From positions 338,001-402,000 of the forward strand of contig NZ_JAMZDX010000001.1 of the NCBI RefSeq assembly GCF_024172095.1: a DNA stretch of 64,000 nt, in the 5' to 3' direction. A program made the position numbers and the translations under genes. Within the stretch, counting starts at the first letter, position 1, and each line of letters opens with the position of its first letter. Source of the DNA: Kitasatospora cinereorecta (GTDB lineage Bacteria > Actinomycetota > Actinomycetes > Streptomycetales > Streptomycetaceae). The notes beneath the pieces were generated by a model. That model worked only from the letters and a program-made list of their open reading frames with translations, did not search any database and had not been told where the DNA came from. Below, piece after piece: positions 10,869-19,380 of the stretch.

Positions 10869-11294
10869 TTGCGGTACGAGGTGGCGGTGGAGATCGCGGC
10901 GGCGCCGGAGCGGGTGTGGGAGGTGCTGACGGACGTGGCCGGGTGGCCGCGGTGGACCGACTCGATGACGGCCGTGCGGCGGCTGGACGAGGGGCCGCTG
11001 GCGGTGGACAGCGAGGCGCGGGTGGAGCAGCCCCGGCTGACGGCGGCGGTGTGGAAGGTCAGCGAGCTGGAGCCCGGACGGAGCTTCGAGTGGCGCAACG
11101 AGAACGCGGGATTCACCACGACCGGGTCGCACCGGTTGGAGCCGAGCGGGAGCGGGGGGACGCGGGTGGTGCTGGGCATCCGCCAGGAGGGTTTCCTCGC
11201 GCCGCTGCTGGGGCTGCTGTACGGCCGGCTGACGCGGCGGTACGTGGACCAGGAGGCGGCGGGGCTGAAGCGGTTCTGCGAGGGCAACGGCTGA
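10869..11294 (+). CDS. SRPBCC-family protein
   Basis: 141 residues with the helix-grip START/SRPBCC fold: an N-terminal strand YEVAVEIAAAPERVWEVLTDVAGWPRWT, central strands ending in FEWRNEN, and a long C-terminal amphipathic helix (about 118-140). Members bind hydrophobic ligands or act as cyclases or aromatases; nothing points to a particular ligand here. The start TTG 10869 has GGGAGG six bases upstream and is preferred to the distant ATG at 10752, which would add an atypical Arg-rich leader. It stands 124 bp after geosmin synthase; a -10-like TATGGT near 10825 suggests its own promoter. Confidence 0.8.
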   Translation: MRYEVAVEIAAAPERVWEVLTDVAGWPRWTDSMTAVRRLDEGPLAVDSEARVEQPRLTAAVWKVSELEPGRSFEWRNENAGFTTTGSHRLEPSGSGGTRVVLGIRQEGFLAPLLGLLYGRLTRRYVDQEAAGLKRFCEGNG

Positions 11295-11341
11295 CCCGGC
11301 CGGGCGCGGGGGGATGACCCCCGGCCCGGCCGGTGGCGGCA

Positions 11342-12304
11342 CTAGTTGCGGTACTGGTCGTGCTGCGGCTGCGACTGCGGTCCCTGCGCCTGGCGCGGGA
11401 CGGGGCCGCCGGACGGGCGGCGCCCGCGCGGGTGCCGGGTGAGGGTGTAGCCCGCGACGCCCGCGAGGGCGGCCAGGGCGCCACCGGCGGCGGTCCACCA
11501 CCAGCGGGTGTTCCAGCCGGAGAAGAGGTCCGAGTACCAGTGGGACTCGGGCTCCACGGGGGCGGCCGCGTGCGAGGCGCCGGCCGAGGGTGCGGCCGAG
11601 GCGGAGGCGGACGGCGCGGCCGGGGCCGCGGGCGCCGTCGTGCTGCCGGGGTTGACCGGCGGGACGAGCGGGGCCTTCAGCTCGCCGCCCTCGGGCTGGG
11701 CGTCGTCGGCCCCGCCCTTGGCGCCGATGTGCACCTTGACCTGGGCGGCGAGGCCGAGGTCCTGCTGGGACGCGTCGTTGACGGAGAGTCGGATGTAGTA
11801 CGTGCCGGGCAGCGGGTCGCCGGACCAGGGCTCGGCCCAGGAGCGGATCTGCCGCAGGGTGCAGCTCATCGCCACCGAGCCGGCGCTCTGCTCGGCGGTG
11901 CCGTTCTGCTGCCCGGCGGTGCAGGACTGGCGGCGGCGCAGGCCGTCGAACAGTTCCACCGTCCAGGTCTGCGGGCCGTGCCGGTCCGCGGACGCCGCCA
12001 GGTCGACGTTCACCTGCACGGTGTCGGTCTGGCCCTCGGAGGCGGCGAACGCCCAGTAGAGGTAGTCACCGGTGGAGGCGGGCACGTCCGCGTCCTGGCC
12101 GGGCGCGAGGGTGATCGCGGTCAGGAAGCTGGTCCCGGCGTTGGTCAGCGCGGGCTTGGGGCCCTTGCCCGAAGCCGACGCGGACGCCGAAGCCGACGCG
12201 GACGCCGAGGGAGCGGCCGCGGAGGGCGAGGCGGCGCCGGCCACCGGCGCGGCGAGTGCGGTCAGCCCGAGGGCGAGCAGACCGGCCTTGAGAGTCGTAC
12301 GCAT
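11342..12304 (-). CDS. Secreted, C-terminally anchored protein, partner of VWA protein
   Basis: 320 residues. A signal peptide (about 1-25, ending AGA) is followed by a Ser/Ala repeat, an extracellular beta-rich domain with pre-peptidase-like features (GDYLYWAFAASEGQTDTVQVNV, GTYYIRLSVND), a second Ser/Ala-rich stalk (about 225-250), a membrane helix (about 266-285) and a basic Gln/Pro-rich cytoplasmic tail. The start codon lies 2 bp after the VWA gene stop, with GGAG inside that gene, so the pair is translationally coupled. The same two-gene arrangement suggests a complex on the outer membrane face. Specific function unknown. Confidence 0.82.
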   Translation of the reverse strand: MRTTLKAGLLALGLTALAAPVAGAASPSAAAPSASASASASASASGKGPKPALTNAGTSFLTAITLAPGQDADVPASTGDYLYWAFAASEGQTDTVQVNVDLAASADRHGPQTWTVELFDGLRRRQSCTAGQQNGTAEQSAGSVAMSCTLRQIRSWAEPWSGDPLPGTYYIRLSVNDASQQDLGLAAQVKVHIGAKGGADDAQPEGGELKAPLVPPVNPGSTTAPAAPAAPSASASAAPSAGASHAAAPVEPESHWYSDLFSGWNTRWWWTAAGGALAALAGVAGYTLTRHPRGRRPSGGPVPRQAQGPQSQPQHDQYRN

Positions 12305-12306
12305 CG

Positions 12307-13662
12307 TCAGTTCTCCTGCCAGACGGCGATCCGCCAGCGTGCCAGCCAGCCGAAGACCAGGCCGGCCAGCAGACCGGCGAGGGTGAGGACCAGCAGCAGG
12401 ATCCAGCCGTGGCCGAGGCCCATCGCCGGACCGTCCGGCGCGGGGGAGGCGGCGGTGACGTCCACGGTCAGCTCCAGCGGCAGGCCGGGGTCGGCCTGGA
12501 CACCGGCCTGGCCGGCGAAGGAGTTGCTGACCACCAGGCAGACCGTCGAGGCACCGGACGCACCGGAGGCACCCGAGGCACCGGACTTGCCCGAGGCGCC
12601 CGACGCCGAGGCCGAGGCGGAGGTCGAAGCGCCGTCGGAGTCCGGGGCGGACCAGCGGACGCCGGTGGAGGCCACGTCGGTGCGGCCGCTGCCCGCGTCG
12701 GTGCCGCGGACCAGCTCCTGCCCGTGCAGGTCGGTGGCCTGCAGCAGCACGCCGTAGTCACGGGCGACCGCGCGGTCCGGGGTGACCGAGACGGAGGCGC
12801 GCAGCTCCTGGCCCGGCTTGACCGGCACCCGGTAGACCCGGTGCTCGGAGAACTTCTCCCGGTCGCTGTAGACGCCGGGGGCGAGCAGCGGCGCGGTCTC
12901 GCACTTGTCGGTGCCGGCCGCCTTGGCCGGGGTCACGCTGTGGGTGTCGCCGGCCCGGCCGACCAGCTGCTTGACCTTCTGGGTGAGCTGCGCCTGGGTG
13001 CGCACGTCGGTGAAGGTGCCGCCGGTGGCGTTGGCGATGCACAGCAGCTGCTGGCGGGTCTTGTCGTCGTGCGCCAGGCCGAGCGTGTCGACGACCAGGT
13101 GGATGCCCTGGGCGGCGAGTTCGCGGGCGACGTCGCACGGGTCCGGCGGGGCGCAGGAGTCCTCGCCGTCGGTGATCAGCACGATCCGGCGGGTGGTCGG
13201 GCCGGTGCCGAGGTCCTGGGCGGCGCCGCGCAGGGCGAGGCCGATCGGGGTCCAGCCGGTGGGGCGCAGGGTGGCGACCGCGGTCTTGGCCTCGACCTTG
13301 TCGGTCTTGCCCACCGGGAAGAGCTGCTTGGTGTCCTTGCAGCCCTCGTTCTTGTCGTTGCCGGGGTAGGTTGCGCCGAGCGTCCGTATGCCGAAGTCGG
13401 TCTCCGCCGGGAGGGCGTCGATGACGTCGTTCAGGGACTGCTGGGCGACCGAGATCCGGCTCTTGCCCTCGATGTCGGTGGCCCGCATCGAGCCGCTGAC
13501 GTCGAGCACCAGGTCGACCTTGGGGGCTTCGGTGGGGGCCGCGGGGGCACCCGGTTCGTCGGCGTGCGCCGGGAGGCCGCTGAGCAGCGCACCGGCGGTG
13601 ATCGCCAGGGCTCCCAGCAGGCCGGCCGCGCGGGCCGGCCGTCGTCGTTTCGTCGTGATCAC
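12307..13662 (-). CDS. Secreted von Willebrand factor A domain protein
   Basis: 451 residues. A signal peptide (about 1-35, ending AHA-DEP) precedes a VWA domain (about 48-235) with an intact MIDAS: DVSGS at 54-58, the Thr in GWTPIG, and the ITDGED Asp. A second extracellular domain follows, then a Ser/Ala/Gly linker (about 345-370) and a C-terminal membrane helix (about 418-442) with a short basic tail. VWA MIDAS domains bind protein partners through a divalent metal. It is the first gene of a two-gene operon and is divergent from the ABC exporter genes across about 110 bp. Partner unknown. Confidence 0.85.
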   Translation of the reverse strand: MITTKRRRPARAAGLLGALAITAGALLSGLPAHADEPGAPAAPTEAPKVDLVLDVSGSMRATDIEGKSRISVAQQSLNDVIDALPAETDFGIRTLGATYPGNDKNEGCKDTKQLFPVGKTDKVEAKTAVATLRPTGWTPIGLALRGAAQDLGTGPTTRRIVLITDGEDSCAPPDPCDVARELAAQGIHLVVDTLGLAHDDKTRQQLLCIANATGGTFTDVRTQAQLTQKVKQLVGRAGDTHSVTPAKAAGTDKCETAPLLAPGVYSDREKFSEHRVYRVPVKPGQELRASVSVTPDRAVARDYGVLLQATDLHGQELVRGTDAGSGRTDVASTGVRWSAPDSDGASTSASASASGASGKSGASGASGASGASTVCLVVSNSFAGQAGVQADPGLPLELTVDVTAASPAPDGPAMGLGHGWILLLVLTLAGLLAGLVFGWLARWRIAVWQEN

Positions 13663-13771
13663 GGCCGCATCCTATGAATCATCAGTTGGGGAAGCCCAAT
13701 GCGGGCGGGCGGTGCGAACTACCCTGCTGGGAAACGGACGAGACGGGACGGCGGACGGGACGGGGTGGCGG

Positions 13772-14677
13772 ATGCGGCTCGGCGGGGTGGGCAAGCGGTA
13801 CGGGCGGCATGCGCCGTGGATCCTGCGCGAGGTGGATCTGACGGTCGAGCCGGCCGACCTGGTCCGGATCGAGGGGCCGAACGGCAGCGGCAAGTCGACC
13901 CTGCTCAGGCTGGTGGCGGGGATCGAGCGACCGGACACCGGCCGGGTGGAGGTCGCGGGCCGTACGGCGTACGTCCCCGAGCGCTTCCCGCCCGCGCTGC
14001 CCTTCGACGCCCGCGGCTACCTGCACCACCTGGGCCGGATCCACGGGCTGACGGCCGGTGAGGCGCGCCGCCGGGCCGGGTACTGGCTGGACCGCTTCGG
14101 CATCGCGGACCGGGCCGGCACCCCGATCGGGCGGCTCTCCAAGGGCACCTGTCAGAAGGTCGCGGTCGCCCAGGCGCTGCTGGCCGAGGCGGACGTGCTG
14201 CTGCTGGACGAGGCGTGGACCGGACTCGACCGGGCCGCCCGCACCCTGCTGGACGAGGCCGTGGTGGAGCGGACCGCGGCCGGTGGCCGGGTGCTCTTCG
14301 TCGACCACGACCCCCACCGGCTGGCCGGGCTGACCACCGCCGGGTACGCGGTCGCGGACGGCCGGCTGCACGCCGTCGAGCCGCCGGAAGCCGGCGCCGG
14401 TCCCGGGCCGGAGCCGGCGGTCGCGGTGGAGGCGGTGGGCCCGTTGCCGCCCCGGCTGCCCGGCGCCCCGGTCCGCATCCCGCTCGGCGACGGCGCCACC
14501 CGGCTGGAGGTCGCCGCCCGCCACTCGGACGCCCTGCTGCGCCGCCTTCTCACCTCCACCCCGCCGGTGCACATCCGGGCGGTACGGGCCGTCGACGAGC
14601 CACCCGGGCCGGCCGGGACCGGCGAGCCGCCCGTCCCGGTGGCGGCGGTCGACGGCGGCCTGGGGGAGGTCCGATGA
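13772..14677 (+). CDS. ABC transporter ATP-binding protein
   Basis: 301 residues. Walker A GPNGSGKST, a signature variant LSKGT in place of LSGGQ, Walker B DVLLLDEAWTGLD and the switch His in FVDHD are all present, so it should hydrolyse ATP. About 80 residues follow the nucleotide-binding domain (rich in Pro/Ala, with an IPLGDGATRLEV strand), which is unusual for a simple export ATPase. ATG 13772 gives the expected MRLGGVGKRYGR N-terminus. It overlaps the permease gene by four bases (ATGA). Substrate unknown; divergence from the VWA operon may be coincidental. Confidence 0.88.
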   Translation: MRLGGVGKRYGRHAPWILREVDLTVEPADLVRIEGPNGSGKSTLLRLVAGIERPDTGRVEVAGRTAYVPERFPPALPFDARGYLHHLGRIHGLTAGEARRRAGYWLDRFGIADRAGTPIGRLSKGTCQKVAVAQALLAEADVLLLDEAWTGLDRAARTLLDEAVVERTAAGGRVLFVDHDPHRLAGLTTAGYAVADGRLHAVEPPEAGAGPGPEPAVAVEAVGPLPPRLPGAPVRIPLGDGATRLEVAARHSDALLRRLLTSTPPVHIRAVRAVDEPPGPAGTGEPPVPVAAVDGGLGEVR

Positions 14678-15333
14678 GGGTGCTGGTGCGCTACCACCTG
14701 GAGCTGCTGGTGCGCTCGCAGCGCTGGCTGCCGCCGTTCCTGGCGTACGTGCTGCTGATGGTGATCGGTCTGAGCGGCGGGGAGGAGGCGCTGGGGGCGT
14801 TCGGCTGGTCGGGGGCGGTGCTGCTGCCGGTCACCGCGTGGCTGGTGCGGTGCGCGGTGACGGCGGAGCCGGCCGCCTCGCGGGCCTGCCTGACGGCGGC
14901 GGCCGGGGCGGTGCGGGTGCACCTGGCGGCGCTGTTCGCCGCGCTGCTGGCGGGCGGGGCGCTGGCGCTGGCCGGGCTGGCGGTGGTGGGGCTGGTGGCG
15001 GGCGGGTCGAAGGCGGACCCGGCGTCCACCGCGCTGGCCGGGGTGCTGGCGTCGGCGGTGTGCGTGCTGCTGGGCGCGGCGGTGGGGGCGCTGTTCAACC
15101 GGCCGGTGCTGCTCAGCGCGCAGTACGGCATTCCGCTCAGCCTGGCCGCCGCCACGCTGGTGCTGGTCACTCCGGGCGCGCCGCCGAACGTGGTGGTCCG
15201 GGCGCTGATCACCGCCTCCCGCGGCCGGGGCCTGGAGCTGCCGGCGCTGCTGGCGGCCGTGCCCGTGGCGGCGGTGGTCGCCGGACTTGCCCTGGCGGCG
15301 GCCGCACTGCTCGCCGGCCGCCGCCAGGAGTGA
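14674..15333 (+). CDS. ABC transporter permease, six-helix type
   Basis: 219 residues, almost entirely hydrophobic, with about six membrane helices and a short cytoplasmic N-terminus (MRVLVRYHLELLVRSQRW). It is the membrane partner of the upstream ATPase, as shown by the ATGA overlap and GGGGGAGGTCC Shine-Dalgarno. The family is too divergent to assign a substrate. A hairpin terminator follows 13 bp after the stop. Confidence 0.8.
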   Translation: MRVLVRYHLELLVRSQRWLPPFLAYVLLMVIGLSGGEEALGAFGWSGAVLLPVTAWLVRCAVTAEPAASRACLTAAAGAVRVHLAALFAALLAGGALALAGLAVVGLVAGGSKADPASTALAGVLASAVCVLLGAAVGALFNRPVLLSAQYGIPLSLAAATLVLVTPGAPPNVVVRALITASRGRGLELPALLAAVPVAAVVAGLALAAAALLAGRRQE

Positions 15334-15346
15334 CCGGCCGCCCTCG

Positions 15347-15370
15347 GGCGGGTCCGGAGCGGGACCCGCC
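15347..15370 (+). terminator. Hairpin after ABC exporter genes
   Basis: A nine-base stem, GGCGGGTCC with GGACCCGCC, and a six-base loop just after the permease stop. Confidence 0.7.
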
Positions 15371-15773
15371 GGGCGCGCGATGTCGGGGCACCTTCCCTCC
15401 TCGCCCGCCGCTGGGCGGGAGGGGCCCCGGTCGCGATGTCACCGGTCACCTGCGGTCCCCGGCGCTCGGCCGGGCGGTGCTCCCGTCCACGCGGCGCGGC
15501 GCGGACGGGAGGTGGTCGTGTGAACTCCTCAATGCAGTCGAGGGACTGCGCGGGATCATGCCGTACGGCGGTGACCCGTGAGAAGGGGTGAGAACTTACG
15601 GTTTCCTGTGAGTCCGGCAGGAAAATCTTCGGTGACCGACGCGATCGGCAGGACATCAGCCGTCGAACCCTTGAATATCGGACACACCGGACCCAAGAGC
15701 CATAAATATGGCAAATCCCTGGCTAGGGTGCGGGGAGACCCGCCCACGCCCGACGAGTCGGAAGGACCCCGCC
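15371..15773. other. Gene-free interval upstream of DUF1269 gene
   Basis: About 400 bp without a supportable ORF. The first half is GC-rich with partial inverted repeats; 15590-15720 is noticeably AT-richer and probably holds the promoter of the following operon. A -10-like TAGGGT is at 15724-15729. A 63-codon minus-strand ORF (15556-15747) lacks a ribosome site and recognisable features. Confidence 0.4.
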
Positions 15774-16277
15774 GTGAGCAACCTGTTCGCGATCGCCTAC
15801 CCGGATGTCGCCACCGCGCAGAAGGTGCGCGACGAGCTGATCGGCCTGCAGAAGCAGCGGCTGATCGAGCTGGAGGACATCGTCGTGGTCGAACGCCGCG
15901 CCGAGGACGGCAGGATCAAGCTGCACCAGGCGGTCTCCACCACCGGCGCCGGCGCCGCCTCGGGCGCGCTCTGGGGCGGGGTGATCGGGCTGCTGTTCTT
16001 CATGCCGTTCCTGGGCGCGGCGATCGGCGGCGCGACCGGGGCCGCGGTGGGCGCCGCCACCGACGTCGGCGTGGACGACGCCTTCATGCGCCGGGTCGGG
16101 CAGCAGCTGGAGCCGGGCCGCGCCGCGGTCTTCGCGCTGGTCCGCAGGGCGACCGAGGACAAGGTGGTGCCGGTGGTGGCCCGGTTCGGCGGGGAGCTGA
16201 TCCAGACCTCGCTCAGCCACGAGGAGGAGGAGCACCTCAAGGAGATCGCCCGGGCCGCCCAGCCGGCCGGCGTCTGA
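15774..16277 (+). CDS. DUF1269 family membrane-associated protein
   Basis: 167 residues. It begins with the family hallmark NLFAIAYPDVATAQKVRDEL, then LIELEDIVVVER..DGRIKLHQAV, and a Gly/Ala-rich hydrophobic hairpin (about 55-100, two short membrane-inserting segments), ending with an acidic helix. The function of the family is unknown. The GTG at 15774 has GGAAGGA nine bases upstream; the first in-frame ATG (15708) is upstream of the promoter-like sequence and rejected. It is 15 bp upstream of the SEDS gene, so probably co-transcribed with the SEDS/PBP pair. Confidence 0.85.
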   Translation: MSNLFAIAYPDVATAQKVRDELIGLQKQRLIELEDIVVVERRAEDGRIKLHQAVSTTGAGAASGALWGGVIGLLFFMPFLGAAIGGATGAAVGAATDVGVDDAFMRRVGQQLEPGRAAVFALVRRATEDKVVPVVARFGGELIQTSLSHEEEEHLKEIARAAQPAGV

Positions 16278-16292
16278 CCGAGCGCCACCTCC

Positions 16293-17693
16293 GTGGCCTC
16301 TCCTTCGGCGACCGTCCGGGCGGGCTCGCCCGCCCGGCGGCCGGTGAGGACCCGCCGCACCACCGAACTGGCCCTGGTCGTCGCGGCCGTGCTGATCGCG
16401 GTCTTCGGCTACATCGAGGTCGGGGTGAACATCGACGGCCGCGTCCCCTCGGACGCGGCCTCCTACGGTGCCGCGCTCGGCGTGCTGGCCCTGGTCGCGC
16501 ACGGCGTGGTCCGCTGGCGCGCGGCGTACGCGGACCCGCTGCTGCTGCCGATCGCGGTGCTGCTCAACGGCATCGGGCTGGTCGTCATCTACCGTCTGGA
16601 CCGGGCCACCCCGGGCAGCGAGGCGGCCCCCACCCAACTGCTCTGGTCCACCCTCGGGATGGGCCTGTTCATCGCGGTCGTGCTGCTGCTGCGCGACCAC
16701 CGGATCCTCCAGCGGTACGCCTACGTCGGCGCGCTGGCCGCGCTGGTGCTGCTGGTCCTGCCGATCGCCTTCCCGCCGGTCTACGGTTCGCGGATCTGGA
16801 TCAAGCTCGGCCCGCTCTCCTTTCAGCCCGGCGAGCTGGCCAAGATCCTGCTGGCGATCTTCTTCGCCGCCTACCTCGCCGTCCACCGGGACGCGCTGGC
16901 CCTGACCGGCCGCCGGGTCTGGCGGATCCGGCTGCCGCTCGGCCGGGTGCTCGGGCCGGTCCTGCTGATCTGGGCCGCCTTCGTCGGCGTCCTGGTCCTG
17001 GAGACCGACCTCGGCACCTCGCTGCTGCTCTTCGGGCTCTTCGTGGTGATGCTGTACGTGGCCACCGCGCGCAGTGGCTGGATCGCCATCGGGCTGTTCC
17101 TGGCCGCGATCGCCGCCGTGGGCGTCGGCTGGCTCTCCCCGCACGTGCACAGCCGGGTCACCGACTGGCTGGACCCGCTCGGCTCGATCGCCGCCGGCCA
17201 GGGGGCCAACCAGATCGCGCAGTCGCTGTTCGCCTTCGCCTGGGGCGGGATGCTCGGCGCGGGCCTGGGCCTCGGCCACTCCGTCCTGATCGGCTTCGCG
17301 GCCAAGTCGGACTTCATCCTGGCCACCGTCGGCGAGGAGCTCGGCCTGGTCGGCCTGGTGGCGGTCCTGCTGCTGTACGCGGTGCTGGTCTCCCGGGGCT
17401 TCAAGACCGGGATCGCGCTGCGCGACCCGTTCGGCCGGCTGCTGGCGATCGGGCTGGCCGCGATCGTCGCGCTGCAGGTCTTCGTGGTGGCCGGCGGGGT
17501 GCTCGCGCTGATCCCGCTGACCGGCATGGCGCTGCCCTTCATCGCCCAGGGCGGCTCGTCGGTGGTGACCAACTGGATCATCGTGGCGCTGCTGGTGCGG
17601 ATGAGCGACACCGCCCGCCGCCCGGCCCCCGAACCCGAACCCGAGTCGGCGTCCGGTCCGGAGCCCGGCCCGATGCCGGAGGGCGGCCGGTGA
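16293..17693 (+). CDS. SEDS-family peptidoglycan polymerase (FtsW/RodA/SpoVE)
   Basis: 466 residues with about ten to twelve membrane helices. Conserved SEDS segments are FQPGELAKILLAIFFAAYL, ETDLGTSLL, and AKSDFILATVGEELGLVG, which contains the catalytic Asp region. It polymerises lipid II into glycan strands together with a cognate class B PBP, here the next gene, whose start overlaps this stop (GTGA). The C-terminal tail is Pro/Glu-rich. The start GTG 16293 is the longest plausible; GTG 16344 is an alternative. It is not the dcw-cluster FtsW, since no ftsZ or mur genes adjoin. Confidence 0.92.
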   Translation: MASPSATVRAGSPARRPVRTRRTTELALVVAAVLIAVFGYIEVGVNIDGRVPSDAASYGAALGVLALVAHGVVRWRAAYADPLLLPIAVLLNGIGLVVIYRLDRATPGSEAAPTQLLWSTLGMGLFIAVVLLLRDHRILQRYAYVGALAALVLLVLPIAFPPVYGSRIWIKLGPLSFQPGELAKILLAIFFAAYLAVHRDALALTGRRVWRIRLPLGRVLGPVLLIWAAFVGVLVLETDLGTSLLLFGLFVVMLYVATARSGWIAIGLFLAAIAAVGVGWLSPHVHSRVTDWLDPLGSIAAGQGANQIAQSLFAFAWGGMLGAGLGLGHSVLIGFAAKSDFILATVGEELGLVGLVAVLLLYAVLVSRGFKTGIALRDPFGRLLAIGLAAIVALQVFVVAGGVLALIPLTGMALPFIAQGGSSVVTNWIIVALLVRMSDTARRPAPEPEPESASGPEPGPMPEGGR

Positions 17694-19222
17694 GGTTCCG
17701 CCGCCGCGCCGCCGACAGCTCCGCCGAGCGCCCCGCCGGCGGCCCGCAGGGTCTGCCCGGCATCTCCACCACCGGCCGCCGGGCCGCCACCTTCTGCCTG
17801 GTGCTGATCGTGGCGCTGGCCGCCCAGGCCACCCGGGTGCAGGTCTTCCGCAAGAAGGAGCTGGACCACAACACGGCCAACCAGCGGCTCACCATCCAGC
17901 GCTACGACCAGCCGCGCGGCGAGATCCTGGTGGAAGGCAGCCCGGTCACCGGTTCGGTGGAGACCGGCGGGCGGTACGACTGGAAGCGCACCTACACCGA
18001 CGGCCCGCAGTACGCGGCGGTCACCGGGTACTCCTCGCAGACCTACGGCAACACCCAGCTGGAGGGCGTCTACGACGATTTGCTCTCCGGCACCGACCAC
18101 CGGCTGGCGAGCTGGGCGCTGTGGGACGCGGTCGCCCGCCGGCAGCAGCCCGGCGGCAACGTGTACACCACCATCGACAAGGCCGCCCAGCAGGCCGCGC
18201 TGAAGGGCCTGGGCAGGCAGAAGGGCGCGGTGGTCGCGATCGAGCCGGCCACCGGGCGGATCCTCGCGCTGGCGTCCACGCCGTCCTACGACCCGGGCTC
18301 GTTCGCCGGCTCGACCGCGGCCGACCAGCAGGCCTGGGACCGGCTGCAGGCCGACACCGACCAGCCGATGCTGAACCGGGCGCTGCGTCAGATCTACCCG
18401 CCCGGCTCCACCTTCAAGGTGGTCACCGCGGCCGCCGCGCTGGCCGACGGCGTGGTCACCGACGTGGACGCGCCGACCGGCGCCCCGTACCCGTACGTCA
18501 TGCCGGGGACGACCACCACGCTGAACAACGACACCCCGGCCTGCAACGAGCCCAACCAGTCGCTGACGCAGGCGATGACGGCCTCCTGCAACAGCGTCAT
18601 GGGCTACCTGGGCGTGCAGGTCGGGCTGAAGGGGATGGTGGCGATGGCGGAGAACTTCGGCTTCAACGACGCGAAGCTGGACATCCCGGTCCGGGCCGCC
18701 CGCTCCAACTTCGACACGCAGATGAACCAGTCGCAGCTGGCGCTCTCCTCGATCGGCCAGTTCGACACCGCGGCCACCCCGCTGGTGATGGCCATGGTCG
18801 CGGCCGGGGTCGCCGACAACGGCACCGTGATGTATCCACAGCTTGTGGACAAGCTGACCCGCAGCGACGGCACCGACGTCCAGGTGATGGAGCCGGTCCG
18901 CTACAAGCAGGCGGTCAGCCCCGCGGTCGCCGCGCAGGTGCAGCAGTTGATGGTCGACGTGGTGCAGAACGGGACCGGGCGGAACGCCCGGATCGCCGGT
19001 GCCACGGTCGGCGGCAAGACCGGCACCGCCCAGCACGGGGTGGACAACAGCGGGGTGCCGTACGCCTGGTTCATCTCCTGGGCCCGGCCCGAGGGGTCCT
19101 CCGCGGTCCCGCCGGTCGCGGTCGCTGTGGTGGTCGCCGACAGCAGCGCCACCGACGTCACCGGCGGCGGGCTGGCCGCCCCGATCGCCAAGTCGGTGAT
19201 GCAGGCGGTCCTCAACAGGTGA
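17690..19222 (+). CDS. Class B penicillin-binding protein (PBP2-type transpeptidase)
   Basis: 510 residues. A short basic N-terminus, one membrane helix (about 33-48), a brief non-catalytic domain, then the transpeptidase domain with active-site STFK (Ser240), SCN and KTGTAQ. It cross-links peptidoglycan outside the membrane as partner of the SEDS protein encoded just upstream. The size and short N-domain resemble actinobacterial PbpA. Start GTG 17690 overlaps the SEDS stop codon. TTCCGCCGCCGCGCC at the start is Arg-rich, as expected for a positive-inside anchor. Confidence 0.94.
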   Translation: MRFRRRAADSSAERPAGGPQGLPGISTTGRRAATFCLVLIVALAAQATRVQVFRKKELDHNTANQRLTIQRYDQPRGEILVEGSPVTGSVETGGRYDWKRTYTDGPQYAAVTGYSSQTYGNTQLEGVYDDLLSGTDHRLASWALWDAVARRQQPGGNVYTTIDKAAQQAALKGLGRQKGAVVAIEPATGRILALASTPSYDPGSFAGSTAADQQAWDRLQADTDQPMLNRALRQIYPPGSTFKVVTAAAALADGVVTDVDAPTGAPYPYVMPGTTTTLNNDTPACNEPNQSLTQAMTASCNSVMGYLGVQVGLKGMVAMAENFGFNDAKLDIPVRAARSNFDTQMNQSQLALSSIGQFDTAATPLVMAMVAAGVADNGTVMYPQLVDKLTRSDGTDVQVMEPVRYKQAVSPAVAAQVQQLMVDVVQNGTGRNARIAGATVGGKTGTAQHGVDNSGVPYAWFISWARPEGSSAVPPVAVAVVVADSSATDVTGGGLAAPIAKSVMQAVLNR

Positions 19223-19367
19223 TCGGGGGCGGAGCGGGGACCCGACCCGGGTGTGACGCGAATCACCTGACACCCCGCCCCGCGCCCCGTGACTTGTGAG
19301 ACGGAATGTCAGGAAGCTCCACACAAGAACCACGCCGAGTCCCGGGACAGGGCGCACTCCCCCCGCC

Positions 19368-19373
19368 TACCCT
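19368..19373 (+). promoter_or_regulatory. Probable -10 of the GT87-like gene, leaderless
   Basis: TACCCT is seven bases before ATG 19381, with no Shine-Dalgarno between. This supports the internal ATG over the one at 19306. Confidence 0.4.
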
Positions 19374-19380
19374 TCCTGCC

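Noticed and set aside
15556..15747. 63-codon minus-strand ORF in the 15.4-15.8 kb gap
   Set aside because: It has no Shine-Dalgarno or recognisable motif and covers a likely promoter region.
15774..19222. The division-and-cell-wall (dcw) cluster ftsW/ftsI
   Set aside because: No mur, ftsQ or ftsZ genes adjoin, and the PBP is of the shorter PbpA type.
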